DNA of 64,000 nt from Teredinibacter waterburyi (GTDB taxonomy: Bacteria; Pseudomonadota; Gammaproteobacteria; Pseudomonadales; Cellvibrionaceae): assembly GCF_001922985.1 (NCBI RefSeq), contig NZ_MRUH01000167.1, positions 62,001 to 126,000 of the forward strand, in the 5' to 3' direction. Positions 35,552 to 45,637 of this stretch are shown here, piece by piece. Position 1 is the stretch's first letter. Each line of letters starts with the position of its first letter. Made by a program: the position numbers and the translations under genes. The notes below the pieces were generated by a model. That model was not told the DNA's origin. It worked only from the letters and a program-made list of their open reading frames with translations, and did not search any database.

Positions 35552-37678
35552 CTACTGAGGGCCAGTTGCAGTTTCTGGCGTCTGCCAAAGGCTCGACCAC
35601 ACTTCTGGGCCGTGGATATAAAACAATGCCTCATCGTGTATTACGCTGCGATCATAGCCATAGAAGCTTGGGTGCTGCTTGGTTGAATTAGACTCTGCGG
35701 TAACGCTACCAACATGGGTTAATTCGGCATCATTTCCAGCTAAGCCATTGATCTCAAACAGCTCTAATCCGGTTTTCAACCATTCATAATACCAATCAGT
35801 TTGGCTGTCTTGGCTATGCAACGTCATCGGAACGGCTATCCGTAATTGATCATCACCGCTAGCGAGAAAGGTCAGCGCGCGATGATCATACTGAGCCTCG
35901 CTGTAACTGTGGCGCCCACCAAAAGTCAGCTCGTTTACCACAGCTGGCTCAGCTGGGTTGCCAACATCGAACAAGCTAACCTTTAGACCACTGGCACGTC
36001 CGGCTTCATCGGCATCCTGACCAAAGCCAAACATATAATTGTCACCTATAGGGTGCAGGTAGGTTGAAAATCCGGGCAGCTCCAATGCACCTGCGATACG
36101 CGGGTCTGCTGGGTCAGCTAGATCCAACACATACAGGGGATCTGTGCGCTGAAAAGTTACGATATAGCCGCGATCACCTTGAAAACGTACCGAATAGATA
36201 TCCTCTCCCGGCTTACCGATTGGGTCTGGGCGCGCGTCACTCGGCAATTGCCCAACAACATCTAGCTGGCCGCTGGCATCACTATCACGCAATACAAACA
36301 ACCGGTGTTCCGGTTGCCATTGATCATCTACAGCACTGGTGACAATTCGTAGATCATCTTGATATTCATCCATACGGAAACTCGGCGCGGACCACCCCAA
36401 GCTCCCAGGTACACTTCCGGTAGCTTGATAGTCAGCACTGCCATCGGTCAGTGATATTTTGTGTAGTACCGTATAGCTATCACCCCAGTGCCGCTCGCCG
36501 TAACGCGTGCCGCCGAGGTAGAGGTTTTCCAGCGAGCTGTAAAGACCATACACCTGAGTGTTAAGACACAGTGTATCGACCACTTGCTGAGCCGCCAAAT
36601 CCACCACTGTTACCGTATGGAGCTGCATGTAACCTTCCGCTTCTGTGTTATCCGCACTGATCAAACAGCCCTCTGGCGGCACTAATGACTGCGGCTCACC
36701 ATCGTTAATTCGATAATTTGGCGTCAGCTCTGCAATCGTCATAGCGGCGACCTCGGCTTCCTTTTCAAGCTTTTGCTTTGCGGCGGCTGCGGCCAAGCTT
36801 GGGAAAGGCAGGTGCGGATAGTAGTTCGAAATTAAATAAAGTGTATTGCCAATTTTTCGGCTGCCAAGCAGGTTGCCATCGACCACAAGCTGCCAGGCTT
36901 TGTTCGGGTTCGCCGGATCTGTGACATCATAAATACTGACTTCAACACCGCGCTCCATGGCCACTGGGCCATTCCATATCGCAGTAGACGCTTGCGCGGC
37001 TTCATCACCCATCTCGGAGTTCACGCTAGGCATATCGAAGTACATTAACTCCACGGCTGAGCGAACCGTTGCTAACCCCGAGGCGGCTTCGGCTTGCTCG
37101 GACTGTACTAAATACATCTCGGAAAGGCCGCCCCACCCTTGTTGTACCACTGGGATAGTGGCAACCTCGGTCGCTGTCGCTGCAATTGGGTCAGTCGCTA
37201 AAATACGGATTTCCGCTTCGCTCTGCCAGTAGTCGCCACGCGACTGAGGCCATGTCGACACAAATAAATGCTTGCCGTCATATTTGATATGGTCGGCCTC
37301 ATCAACACCGTTTACCTGAACGTTGGTAGTCGAGTAATTTGAGGTCGCATCACTGGCGGTTGCCGGCTGAGCATTTTCAACGCCTGAGGATTCAAGCATC
37401 ACACCGTCATCGACGCCTCGGCCGAGCCCATACAGAAAAGCAGCACCATGCCAGGACTGACGCAATGATAGGCGTATGCCATTCTTCAAAAGCGTTTCTA
37501 ACTCCGCCTCGGTGGCGTATTTTAACGGGCTGTCACTAAGATCAGCCGGTGTGAGCTTGTTGTAACGTGCCTCCAAATCGGTTGCATTAAGGTCGGTTCG
37601 GTCAGTGGTTGTATCATCTGACGAACCACCGCACGCAACTAACAGACACGACATCGCCGCGAAAGCCATATATTTCAT
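35552..37678 (-). CDS. lipoprotein with Beta_propel domain (PF09826-like)
   Basis: 708 residues. A lipoprotein signal ends LLVA-C16, followed by Gly-Gly-Ser. The segment NVQVNGVDEADHIKYDGKHLFV is the hallmark start of the secreted beta-propeller family PF09826, which is found in bacteria and archaea and lacks a known function. It is likely outer-membrane or periplasmic, with Asp-rich loops that may bind calcium. ATG 37678 follows AAGGA. It lies 185 bases after znuB on the same strand; a link with zinc uptake is only suggested by position. Confidence 0.88.
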   Translation of the reverse strand: MKYMAFAAMSCLLVACGGSSDDTTTDRTDLNATDLEARYNKLTPADLSDSPLKYATEAELETLLKNGIRLSLRQSWHGAAFLYGLGRGVDDGVMLESSGVENAQPATASDATSNYSTTNVQVNGVDEADHIKYDGKHLFVSTWPQSRGDYWQSEAEIRILATDPIAATATEVATIPVVQQGWGGLSEMYLVQSEQAEAASGLATVRSAVELMYFDMPSVNSEMGDEAAQASTAIWNGPVAMERGVEVSIYDVTDPANPNKAWQLVVDGNLLGSRKIGNTLYLISNYYPHLPFPSLAAAAAKQKLEKEAEVAAMTIAELTPNYRINDGEPQSLVPPEGCLISADNTEAEGYMQLHTVTVVDLAAQQVVDTLCLNTQVYGLYSSLENLYLGGTRYGERHWGDSYTVLHKISLTDGSADYQATGSVPGSLGWSAPSFRMDEYQDDLRIVTSAVDDQWQPEHRLFVLRDSDASGQLDVVGQLPSDARPDPIGKPGEDIYSVRFQGDRGYIVTFQRTDPLYVLDLADPADPRIAGALELPGFSTYLHPIGDNYMFGFGQDADEAGRASGLKVSLFDVGNPAEPAVVNELTFGGRHSYSEAQYDHRALTFLASGDDQLRIAVPMTLHSQDSQTDWYYEWLKTGLELFEINGLAGNDAELTHVGSVTAESNSTKQHPSFYGYDRSVIHDEALFYIHGPEVWSSLWQTPETATGPQ

Positions 37679-37863
37679 AGTTCTTCCTTAACATGCTTGA
37701 GCAAAGAGATATTCTGAAATAAAGCGACATCAGCAAATGGCTGCCAATGCGCTGTGGATGCTCGCTATCCTAGGACGCTCATAGGTGAAAATCTGTGAGC
37801 TAAGTGTTCGCTTATGTTAAAAATTGTGAATTTGTTACCAGGCTTCGATATTTCGCCGCAGCA

Positions 37864-38709
37864 TCAAACCCCGCCGTGCCGCTTGGCTCCAATCATTATG
37901 CTCGCAACAAAACAGGCCGTTGCCATAATCACAATCGAGGGGCCTGCTGGGGTGTCGTATATAAGTGACATTAACAAGCCCAAGGTGACCGCAATTGCGC
38001 CAATAATAGAGGCTACAAATGCCATTGCTTCCGGCGATACCGTTACCCGCCGCGCCGCCGCTGCGGGAATGATTAACAGCGCAGTAATCAACAACACCCC
38101 GACCACTTTCATCGCCAGCGCGATAGTGGCGGCCATAAGAATCATCAGTAGCAACCGCAACCGCTCTACCGGCAAGCCTTCTACACGCGCAAGATCAGCG
38201 TCTACCGACAACATCAGTAGCGGGCGCCAATAACGTAACAATAGGAGTAAACAGAGGCTGCAGCTGATCGCCATAATGATTAGATCCTGCCAACCAACGG
38301 CCAGTAGATCGCCAAATAGAAAGCCAAATAAATTAACTCGGCTCCCCGCCATTAAACTCACCGCAACTAGCCCCAAGGCCAGTGAGCTGTGCGATATTAT
38401 GCCCAGCAAACTATCAGTAGCGATCTGGGTTTGGCGCTGCATCAACCACAGCAGCACACTGACAACAATACCTGCAGCGACCATAGCAAGGCTGAGATTA
38501 AGATTCAGCATTACACCAAAAGCCACACCTAAAAGTGCCGAATGAGCAAGAGTATCGCCGAAATAGGCCATTCGTCGCCAAACCACAAACGACCCAAGCG
38601 GCCCTGCCACAGTCGCGATGCACAGCCCTGCTAACAGCGGCAATAACAACAATTCCGAGGTCAACATCGGCAACCATTCAAGTAAGCTAAGCGCTTGATT
38701 ATTATTCAT
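37864..38709 (-). CDS. znuB: zinc ABC transporter permease ZnuB
   Basis: 281-residue inner-membrane permease with about eight or nine helices, ABC-3 family. Typical segments are GPLGSFVVWRRMAYFGDTLAHSALLGVA near the N-terminus and LIIPAAAARR. It forms the channel of the high-affinity zinc importer with ZnuC and ZnuA. Its start overlaps the znuC end by eight bases. Confidence 0.95.
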   Translation of the reverse strand: MNNNQALSLLEWLPMLTSELLLLPLLAGLCIATVAGPLGSFVVWRRMAYFGDTLAHSALLGVAFGVMLNLNLSLAMVAAGIVVSVLLWLMQRQTQIATDSLLGIISHSSLALGLVAVSLMAGSRVNLFGFLFGDLLAVGWQDLIIMAISCSLCLLLLLRYWRPLLMLSVDADLARVEGLPVERLRLLLMILMAATIALAMKVVGVLLITALLIIPAAAARRVTVSPEAMAFVASIIGAIAVTLGLLMSLIYDTPAGPSIVIMATACFVASIMIGAKRHGGV

Positions 38710-39478
38710 GTCGACACCCTTGATGATCGCCTGTGTGGTGGTGATTCTCGCTATCGACTACATCACCATGTAAATCGTGATCATGGTCGTGATGATGAGT
38801 ATATACAGCGATGTCGTCGGCCACTTGGCGTCCGAACAAGCGTAAATATTCCGGGTGACGGCTAACACTTTCTGGTTTGCCGTGACAGCACACGTGTTGA
38901 TTTAGGCAAATTACCGAGTCGGTTTGCGCCATCACTAAATGGAGGTCGTGGGATACCATGACAATTGCGCAGCCGAGCTCTTCTCGTAGGCTTGCGATTA
39001 ACCGGTAAAGCTGGGCTTGGCCGGTCACATCAACACCCTGCAAAGGTTCGTCTAGCACCAATAGATTTGGCTTGCGCAAAATTGCCCGCGCGAGCAACAC
39101 GCGCTGAGTTTCGCCGCCCGATAGATTGTGCATTTGGCTGTTGCGTAAATGGCCGAGATTCAGGCGTTCAAATACCGCCTCGCGATTGCGGCGCTGGGGG
39201 TCGGCAAGGCTCAGAAAGCGGCTGACCTTCATTGGCATGGTTGCATCCATTCGTAACTGCTGCGGCATATAGCCTACTCGTAAATTAGGTTGCCGCAGCA
39301 CCTGTCCCGAGGTGGGTGCAAGCAGGCCGGTAATGACTTTCACCAAGGTGCTCTTACCTGCCCCGTTTGGGCCAATAATGGTGGCTATCTCACCGGCTTG
39401 AATATCGACATTGATCGACTGAAGTATGTCGCGATTGCCAAATGTCACCGCAACATTTTGTAAGCTAACGAGGTTCAT
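38702..39478 (-). CDS. znuC: zinc ABC transporter ATPase ZnuC
   Basis: 258 residues. Walker A GPNGAGKST (about 36-44), signature LSGGETQRV, Walker B LLVLDEPLQGVD and the switch His in MVSHDLH. The C-terminal 45 residues are rich in His and Asp (HHHDHDHD and a second cluster), an extension suited to holding or sensing zinc on the cytoplasmic side. It starts in the stop codon of zur (TAATG). Confidence 0.96.
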   Translation of the reverse strand: MNLVSLQNVAVTFGNRDILQSINVDIQAGEIATIIGPNGAGKSTLVKVITGLLAPTSGQVLRQPNLRVGYMPQQLRMDATMPMKVSRFLSLADPQRRNREAVFERLNLGHLRNSQMHNLSGGETQRVLLARAILRKPNLLVLDEPLQGVDVTGQAQLYRLIASLREELGCAIVMVSHDLHLVMAQTDSVICLNQHVCCHGKPESVSRHPEYLRLFGRQVADDIAVYTHHHDHDHDLHGDVVDSENHHHTGDHQGCRHE

Positions 39479-40056
39479 TAAAGGAGTTCCTCCTGGCTAG
39501 CACCGCTCTTCTGTTTGGCGCGACAAGCCGCACATCGACCGATAATCTCCATAAACTGATCTTCCACTTCAAAACGTTGCTGGGATGCACTGAGATTTAT
39601 CGCCTGCTGGATGGGCTTGCTAGCCACCTCCTCGGTGAAGCCGCACTCGCGGCAAATAAACAGCGCATCGCCGTGCGGTTGTCGCGGTCGCGTACAACCA
39701 ATAAACGCGTTGAGCGAGTGCACTTTATGAATGAGTTTCTGTTCGATTAGAAAATCCAGTGCACGATATACGGTAGGCGGAGCCACGCGTTTTCGATCCG
39801 ACGCCTGCTCGAGCATCTCCATTAGCCTATAAGCACCCAATGGTGCATGACTCTGCCAGATTAACTCCAGAACTTTACGGCGCAGTTCCGTCAATCTCAC
39901 GTCGGCGTTAGCACAAAGAAGATCAGCTTCCTTTAACGCGCGCTCTATGCAAGCGGTGTGGTCATGTGCACTGGCCATCGGTGACACCGACTCAGCCCTG
40001 CCGACCGATACCGAGCGTGAAAAGCGCGGGTTATTAGCCGAATCAGATTCATTCAT
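39478..40056 (-). CDS. zur: zinc uptake regulator Zur (Fur family)
   Basis: 192 residues as the longest frame: N-terminal winged helix (VRLTELRRKVLELIW, PPTVYRALDFL) and a dimerisation domain with structural zinc cysteines in CRECGF and CAAC. It represses zinc uptake genes when zinc is sufficient. The first 26 residues are unlike other Zur proteins, so ATG 39978 (166 residues) is an alternative start. It is the first gene of zur-znuC-znuB and faces znuA across a Zur box, which implies autoregulation. Confidence 0.93.
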   Translation of the reverse strand: MNESDSANNPRFSRSVSVGRAESVSPMASAHDHTACIERALKEADLLCANADVRLTELRRKVLELIWQSHAPLGAYRLMEMLEQASDRKRVAPPTVYRALDFLIEQKLIHKVHSLNAFIGCTRPRQPHGDALFICRECGFTEEVASKPIQQAINLSASQQRFEVEDQFMEIIGRCAACRAKQKSGASQEELL

Positions 40057-40146
40057 TTTCGAAATCCATAGAAATGCCTGTATAACGCGCGCTTAGTGCA
40101 GCTCAGCGGCATAGCCGAGAAAAACACTAGCCTATATTCCGGGATG

Positions 40147-40169
40147 GTTATGTTATCATATAACACTTT
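40147..40169. promoter_or_regulatory. Zur box
   Basis: The perfect palindrome TGTTAT-CAT-ATAACA (40151-40165) matches the core of the gammaproteobacterial Zur consensus (GTTATANTATAAC). It lies in the 174-base gap between divergent zur and znuA and can control both. Confidence 0.85.
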
Positions 40170-40272
40170 AAGGCGGCATCTTCGTGGTTTTTAGCGGGTA
40201 TGCGCACGAACGATCCCCCCTTTACCGAATTTGACTAATGTTGCGGCCTCGCCGTTGGACCCTTTCCCAGCT

Positions 40273-41226
40273 ATGTTTAACACGCTTCAATTTATCCGGG
40301 TGATTACCCGCATCAACTCTCTTAAATCACTAGCTCTGGGTTTATTGATCACCAGCAGCGGGGTGGTTTTTAGCTTTGCGGCCAACGCTGACAGCTCACA
40401 ACCCGAGCGGGTGCTAACCTCAATACGCCCACTTACACTCCTGCTTCAAGACCTAGTAACGCAAGCGCAATTAAACGATCAGTTTCAAATCCACACACTT
40501 TTGCAATCCAGCCAATCACCCCATCACTTTAGCTTGCGGCTTAGCGACAAACGACAACTGCAAGATGCTGACCTGGTGGTTTGGGTAGGAGAATCTCTCG
40601 AACACTTTCTGAGTGCGAGCTTAGAACAACGCGACAGTAAAAATACACTCGAACTTAGCGCGCTCGAAACCGTGATATGGCCGCCGAGCAAAAACGATAC
40701 TGCTCACAACCACTCCGCGCATAACGATGATCATCACAACCATAACGGCCACGACCCCCACCTTTGGCTCAACCCCGCTAATGCGGGCATTATTGCCAGT
40801 GCCTTTACCCGTCGCTACGCCATTCAGTATCCACAGCTTGTGGCAGCGAATAAGTTACTGCAGAAGCAACTTACGGAGCTAACGCTGCAACTGCGGAAGC
40901 TGATGCCTGCTCGCAACGCTAACCCCCTTGTGTTCCACGACAGTCTTGGTCACTTCACCAGCGCTATGATGATTACCCCATTCCCCGCACTTACTGAAGT
41001 ACCCGAACAGCAAATTGGCCTGCGTCATTTGTTAGAGCTAAACAATGGCAAACCGTTTAGCTGCCTACTCGCAGACAGCAGCGAAATCGCACAAGCAAAG
41101 GGTTACGCAAAACGACTGAAACTACCGCTGGTAAGTTTTGACTTATTAGCTGGAAATATGGAAATAGCGACTTATCGCGACTATTTAGCGTCAATTGCTG
41201 CTGATATCGAGAAATGTGGTGCTTGA
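40273..41226 (+). CDS. znuA: zinc ABC transporter substrate-binding protein ZnuA
   Basis: 317 residues, periplasmic cluster A-I binding protein. A signal peptide (ends near ANA-DS) is followed by the zinc site residues in SPHHFSL, DPHLWLNP, FHDSLGHF and ADSSE. A His/Asn-rich loop (HNHSAHNDDHHNHNGH) before DPHLWL is the usual zinc-scavenging loop of ZnuA. ATG 40273 is preferred; TTG 40231 is also in frame, and neither has a clear ribosome binding site. Divergent from zur across the Zur box. Confidence 0.93.
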   Translation: MFNTLQFIRVITRINSLKSLALGLLITSSGVVFSFAANADSSQPERVLTSIRPLTLLLQDLVTQAQLNDQFQIHTLLQSSQSPHHFSLRLSDKRQLQDADLVVWVGESLEHFLSASLEQRDSKNTLELSALETVIWPPSKNDTAHNHSAHNDDHHNHNGHDPHLWLNPANAGIIASAFTRRYAIQYPQLVAANKLLQKQLTELTLQLRKLMPARNANPLVFHDSLGHFTSAMMITPFPALTEVPEQQIGLRHLLELNNGKPFSCLLADSSEIAQAKGYAKRLKLPLVSFDLLAGNMEIATYRDYLASIAADIEKCGA

Positions 41227-41299
41227 TGCGCCGGGCTTAAATCGATTCGTTACGTCCAGCATTTGATGATCTTTGTTGGTATGGTTTTAATCTCACCAA

Positions 41300-41348
41300 C
41301 AGCGCTCCTGCGCATCCATGCGCCCGCGCTGTACCGTGCATCCTGCAC
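41300..41348. repeat. nested ATCC-loop palindromes
   Basis: CAGCGC (41300-41305) pairs with GCGCTG (41326-41331) around an inner hairpin GCGCA-TCCA-TGCGC (41310-41323); next comes GTGCA-TCC-TGCAC (41336-41348). The last palindrome and the adjoining A run and stem start repeat the layout at 3928-3956, 37 kb away, with one base changed over about 24. Confidence 0.8.
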
Positions 41349-41349
41349 A

Positions 41350-41380
41350 TAAAAAAGCCCCGGGGCTTTCGCCGCGGGGC
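41350..41380 (-). terminator. intrinsic terminator of the small secreted protein gene
   Basis: On the minus strand GCCCCG...CGGGGC (41380-41357) runs into six Us (A run 41351-41356). It lies 60 bases after the stop of the minus-strand gene at 41440 and also faces the end of znuA. Confidence 0.75.
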
Positions 41381-41439
41381 AAGTAGGTTGAGGCTATCAA
41401 ACCTAAGAGAGAGGGGTGTGTATCCTTACACGGGTGCCA

Positions 41440-41748
41440 CTAAAAACGCAGGGATTCCAACGTGCGCTGTTCAATCAAATCATCAAGCGTACTGCTAACT
41501 TGAGTGTTAATTTGGGATAGATGCTTGTTCAATTTGGCCATATCGCGTCGACCAATTGTTCGGTTGGGTACGACTTGGAACTCGTCCTGACGTGTCTCCC
41601 AGCTACCGCTAGCACCTATCTCCGCCAACGCTACATCGATACTTGATGTAGTGCTGTCAATTCGGGGATCGAAGGCACCAACCTCGCCAGACTCCACATT
41701 GCCGACCACGAGCGCCAGCAAGAATATGCCGAAAGCTAATGTTTTCAT
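41440..41748 (-). CDS. small secreted protein of unknown function
   Basis: 102 residues with a signal peptide (1-20, hydrophobic FGIFLLALVVGNV). The mature part is about 80 residues, without cysteines, with a helical, possibly coiled-coil C-terminus (MAKLNKHLSQINTQVSSTLDDLIEQ). AGGAG lies nine bases before the ATG and a good terminator follows, so it looks like a complete single-gene transcript. No family recognised. Confidence 0.7.
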   Translation of the reverse strand: MKTLAFGIFLLALVVGNVESGEVGAFDPRIDSTTSSIDVALAEIGASGSWETRQDEFQVVPNRTIGRRDMAKLNKHLSQINTQVSSTLDDLIEQRTLESLRF

Positions 41749-42199
41749 TGCAATGACTCCTAAATGGGATGGTTGATACCGAATGTCAGAACCATTCTGA
41801 CCTTCGTGCAGGGCGTTTGTTACCCCACGAAACGAATTGTAACCACAGGTAACACTTTACGCAAACTTTTTTTACATCTATATATTTATGAGAACAATTA
41901 CCAACAACTGCAACAGCCCGTATATAGACTAATACTATTCAAAAATCACTATATATGGTGTTTTAAGGCCAAAAAATGGGTTTTTAGATAGATAAAATTT
42001 ATTTTTTGATAAGGCGATTAGTTCTCCTTTTAAGTGTTACCCCGTCACATTAATTGGCATTTGATTGATCCACGAGTCTTTAGGTAACACTTCTCCCATG
42101 ACACCTGAGGTTCCACCTGCGCCTCAACTTTGCTGTATCCTTTGCGCCTAGCAGCCGAATCGTCATCGAATAAGAAATATCGAAACAAGAGAATCCCCT
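41749..42199. other. AT-rich region upstream of polA with repeated decamer
   Basis: 451 bases, clearly more AT-rich than its surroundings around 41860-42010. GGTAACACTT occurs at 41848-41857 and 42083-42092, and inverted at 42032-42041. A 75-codon frame (41764-41991) lacks a ribosome binding site and family signal and is not called. The polA promoter and that of the small secreted protein gene should lie here. Confidence 0.5.
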
Positions 42200-44977
42200 A
42201 TGAGCAACACCACTCCACTCGTCCTAGTCGATGGTTCTTCCTACCTCTATCGCGCCTTTCACGCTCTGCCTCCGCTGGTAAGCTCTAAAGGGCAGCCAAC
42301 TGGTGCGGTAAAAGGTGTGGTAAGCATGCTGCGTCGACTAAGTAAAGACTACCCAACGAGCCAGCTGGTGGTCGTGTTCGACGCCAAGGGGAAAACTTTT
42401 CGCGACGACCTATATGGCGAATACAAGGCAAATCGCCCGCCTATGCCAGATGACCTACGCTCACAGATAGAGCCGTTACATAAGATTATCGAGGCCATGG
42501 GGCTGCCACTGATCATTATCGACATGGTAGAGGCCGACGATGTTATCGGTACGCTCGCGCAAGCGGCGGGAACAGATGGCGTACCGGTTGTTATCTCTAC
42601 CGGCGACAAAGACATGGCCCAGCTTGTAACGGACAAGGTAACCCTGATCAACACCATGAGTAACACGGTGATGGATCCAGAGGGAGTATGTGAAAAATTT
42701 GGTATAGGGCCTGAGCTAATCATCGATTACCTCGCTCTCATGGGTGACAAGGTCGATAATATTCCGGGCGTGCCGGGCGTTGGCGAAAAGACGGCGCTGG
42801 CGTTATTGCAAGGCTTGGGCGGACTCGATTCTATCTATAGCAAGCTCGACGCTGTCGCCGAGCTGACCTTTCGCGGCAGTAAAACTATGGCGAAAAAGCT
42901 GGAAGACAATAAAGATAAGGCCTATTTGTCCTACACGCTCGCCACTATTAAAACCGACGTTGCGCTGGAACAGCGTTACACCGATCTTAAGCAAGCTGAA
43001 CCCGACAACACCACGCTGCGTAATTTATTTGTCGAGCTCGAGTTCAAGAATTGGGTCGCCGAACTGGACAGTGGCGACAATGGCGTTGGCGCCAGCGCCA
43101 AACCCAGTGCTAATGCAGTTGCGCCAACAAACCGCGATGCTAGCGCGAGCCCAGCAAGCGAGCCGGTTGAAACCGAATACGAAACCCTGTTCGATGTCAC
43201 CAGCCTATCGCGCTGGCTAGATAAACTTAAATCCGCTGAGCTTTTCGCCTTTGATACCGAAACCACTAGTCTTAACTATATGGACGCCGAAATCGTCGGC
43301 GTTTCATTTGCTGTCGAGGCAGGCAAGGCCGCCTACGTACCCTGCGGACACGATTACCCCGGCGCACCAGACCAACTTGGTCGCGATGAGCTGCTCGCCG
43401 CTCTCAAACCGATTCTAGAAGACCCCAAGTTCAAAAAAGTGGGGCAGCATTTAAAATACGACGCCAATGTGTTGGCAAACTACGATATCAACTTGCAGGG
43501 TATTGCCTTCGATACCATGCTCGAATCTTATGTGCTTAATAGCACCGCGAACCGCCACGATATGGACACGCTCGCGCTCGCGCATTTGGGGCACTCGACG
43601 ATTCACTTTGAAGACGTTGCTGGCAAAGGCGCTAAGCAACTTACTTTTAATCAGATCCCCTTGGAGACCGCCGCGCCCTACGCCGCCGAAGATGCGGACA
43701 TCACCCTGCGCTTACACCAGAAAATGTGGCCACAACTCGAGCATCAGCCCAGCCTCTGTAAAGTGTTTAACGATATCGAACTGCCGCTAGTACCAGTATT
43801 ATCAAAAATAGAACGTAACGGGGCACTGATTGATGTGATGGCACTTGCTCAACAAAGTACTGAACATGCACAGACAATGGACCGACTAGAAACGGAAGCC
43901 TACGAATTAGCCGGAGAAAAATTTAATTTAAATTCGCCCAAGCAACTCGGCGCGATTTTTTTTGAAAAGCTCAATTTGCCCGTTCTGAAAAAAACCCCTA
44001 AGGGCGCACCGTCAACGGCTGAAGAAGTATTGCAAGAACTCGCGCTCGATTATCCGCTGCCAAAATTGATTATGGAACACCGCAGCATTAGCAAACTCAA
44101 GTCGACCTATACCGACAAACTACCGCTGATGGTCAACCGCCGTACCGGTCGAGTGCATACCTCCTACCATCAAGCCATTACGGCAACCGGGCGACTTTCT
44201 TCTACCGATCCAAATCTACAAAACATCCCTATTCGCACCGCCGAAGGTCGTCGGATTCGCCAAGCCTTTATCGCCGCAACAGGTAACAAAATTCTTGCCG
44301 CCGACTACTCGCAAATTGAATTGCGTATTATGGCGCACTTGTCCGAGGATGAAGGTTTACAAGAAGCGTTTAGTAAGGGCTTAGATGTCCACAAAGCGAC
44401 GGCAGCAGAAGTCTTTGATACGCCGCTGGATGCGGTGACCACAGAACAGCGACGCAGCGCTAAGGCGATTAACTTCGGTTTGATTTATGGCATGTCGGCA
44501 TTTGGTTTGGCAAAACAACTCCACATCGGTCGTCACGATGCGCAGCGCTATATCGATACCTATTTCGCTCGCTACCCTGGCGTTGCCCGCTACATGGATA
44601 ACATTCGCAGCAATGCCGCTGAACTCGGTTACGTTGAAACGCTGTTAGGCCGGAGACTTTATTTGCCGGAAATAAATTCCCCCAACGGCATGCGTCGCCA
44701 AGCGGCCGAACGAACCGCCATTAACGCGCCGATGCAAGGCACCGCCGCGGATATTATCAAGCGCGCCATGATTGATGTGGACGCGTGGCTTAGCGCTAGC
44801 AAGTACGACGCAAAAATGATTATGCAGGTTCACGATGAGTTGGTTTTAGAAGTCGCCGAAACACAAGTCGACGACGTTTCGACAAAACTCTGTGAGATCA
44901 TGTCGAACGCCGTCGAATTGTCGGTACCGCTTCTAGTCGAAGCGGGTATTGGCGATAACTGGGATGAAGCGCACTAA
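42200..44977 (+). CDS. polA: DNA polymerase I
   Basis: 925 residues: 5' nuclease domain (about 1-290, [26 protein letters not shown]), a linker, a 3'-5' exonuclease domain ([12 protein letters not shown], with the DxE acids kept, so proofreading is likely active) and the polymerase domain ([57 protein letters not shown]). It fills gaps after Okazaki-fragment processing and repair. Its end overlaps the convergent DUF1993 gene by four bases. Confidence 0.98.
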   Translation: MSNTTPLVLVDGSSYLYRAFHALPPLVSSKGQPTGAVKGVVSMLRRLSKDYPTSQLVVVFDAKGKTFRDDLYGEYKANRPPMPDDLRSQIEPLHKIIEAMGLPLIIIDMVEADDVIGTLAQAAGTDGVPVVISTGDKDMAQLVTDKVTLINTMSNTVMDPEGVCEKFGIGPELIIDYLALMGDKVDNIPGVPGVGEKTALALLQGLGGLDSIYSKLDAVAELTFRGSKTMAKKLEDNKDKAYLSYTLATIKTDVALEQRYTDLKQAEPDNTTLRNLFVELEFKNWVAELDSGDNGVGASAKPSANAVAPTNRDASASPASEPVETEYETLFDVTSLSRWLDKLKSAELFAFDTETTSLNYMDAEIVGVSFAVEAGKAAYVPCGHDYPGAPDQLGRDELLAALKPILEDPKFKKVGQHLKYDANVLANYDINLQGIAFDTMLESYVLNSTANRHDMDTLALAHLGHSTIHFEDVAGKGAKQLTFNQIPLETAAPYAAEDADITLRLHQKMWPQLEHQPSLCKVFNDIELPLVPVLSKIERNGALIDVMALAQQSTEHAQTMDRLETEAYELAGEKFNLNSPKQLGAIFFEKLNLPVLKKTPKGAPSTAEEVLQELALDYPLPKLIMEHRSISKLKSTYTDKLPLMVNRRTGRVHTSYHQAITATGRLSSTDPNLQNIPIRTAEGRRIRQAFIAATGNKILAADYSQIELRIMAHLSEDEGLQEAFSKGLDVHKATAAEVFDTPLDAVTTEQRRSAKAINFGLIYGMSAFGLAKQLHIGRHDAQRYIDTYFARYPGVARYMDNIRSNAAELGYVETLLGRRLYLPEINSPNGMRRQAAERTAINAPMQGTAADIIKRAMIDVDAWLSASKYDAKMIMQVHDELVLEVAETQVDDVSTKLCEIMSNAVELSVPLLVEAGIGDNWDEAH

Positions 44978-45492
44978 GCTTTCTGCCAGTCCATCGCGCC
45001 AAGGAAGTCAGCCTTGCCCAAATCAACGCCTACAGATCGCAAAATAGAATAGGCGGTTGTAAGGTGAAAGTAGAAATTGGGCAGCGCGTATTGCTGTAGA
45101 TAAATATCGCCGGAAAGCTTCGAACCTGGGTTCCAATAAAAAGTGATTTCCCGTGATTCATAGCCTGCAAAATCTTCCGCTTTAACGGTTTCCAAGAACG
45201 CGATCGTTTGATCGATCCGATCGATAAACTCCTCAAGACTGGCCTCGCTGTCATCAAACGATGGCGGGGTTAGATCCGTCAATCGTGAAATACAAAACTT
45301 AGCGGTATCACAGGTGATTTGAATCTGCTTGTTCAGGGCAAATTGGTCGGGCACCAGGCGAGTGCTGAACAGCACCGTCGCATCAACTTTTTTCAACTCA
45401 GCGTGTGTCGCTGCTTTATGCAATACGGTTTTTAAACCCCCTAAATTGCGGATAAATTGGTGCGCCGTGATGGATACAACGTCGATTTTCAT
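44974..45492 (-). CDS. DUF1993 family protein
   Basis: 172 residues, soluble, predicted four-helix bundle of the DinB-like kind. [25 protein letters not shown] and [29 protein letters not shown] are typical of DUF1993. The function is not known. AGGAGG lies six bases before ATG 45492. Ends within polA. Confidence 0.88.
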   Translation of the reverse strand: MKIDVVSITAHQFIRNLGGLKTVLHKAATHAELKKVDATVLFSTRLVPDQFALNKQIQITCDTAKFCISRLTDLTPPSFDDSEASLEEFIDRIDQTIAFLETVKAEDFAGYESREITFYWNPGSKLSGDIYLQQYALPNFYFHLTTAYSILRSVGVDLGKADFLGAMDWQKA

Positions 45493-45637
45493 GAAAGCCT
45501 CCTAAAGGCGAGCTAAGCTGTAAATACTACAGCGAGGTTACGTTACAGTAGATAGTCATATTGCAGATAGTGGTAATACAGCCGAGTCAATCACAGTGGT
45601 GTCTAATTCAATAGTATTCAATAAGGGAACACAGGTT

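Noticed and set aside
41764-41991. 75-codon plus-strand frame before polA
   Set aside because: AT-rich non-coding composition and no ribosome binding site; it spans the likely promoter region.
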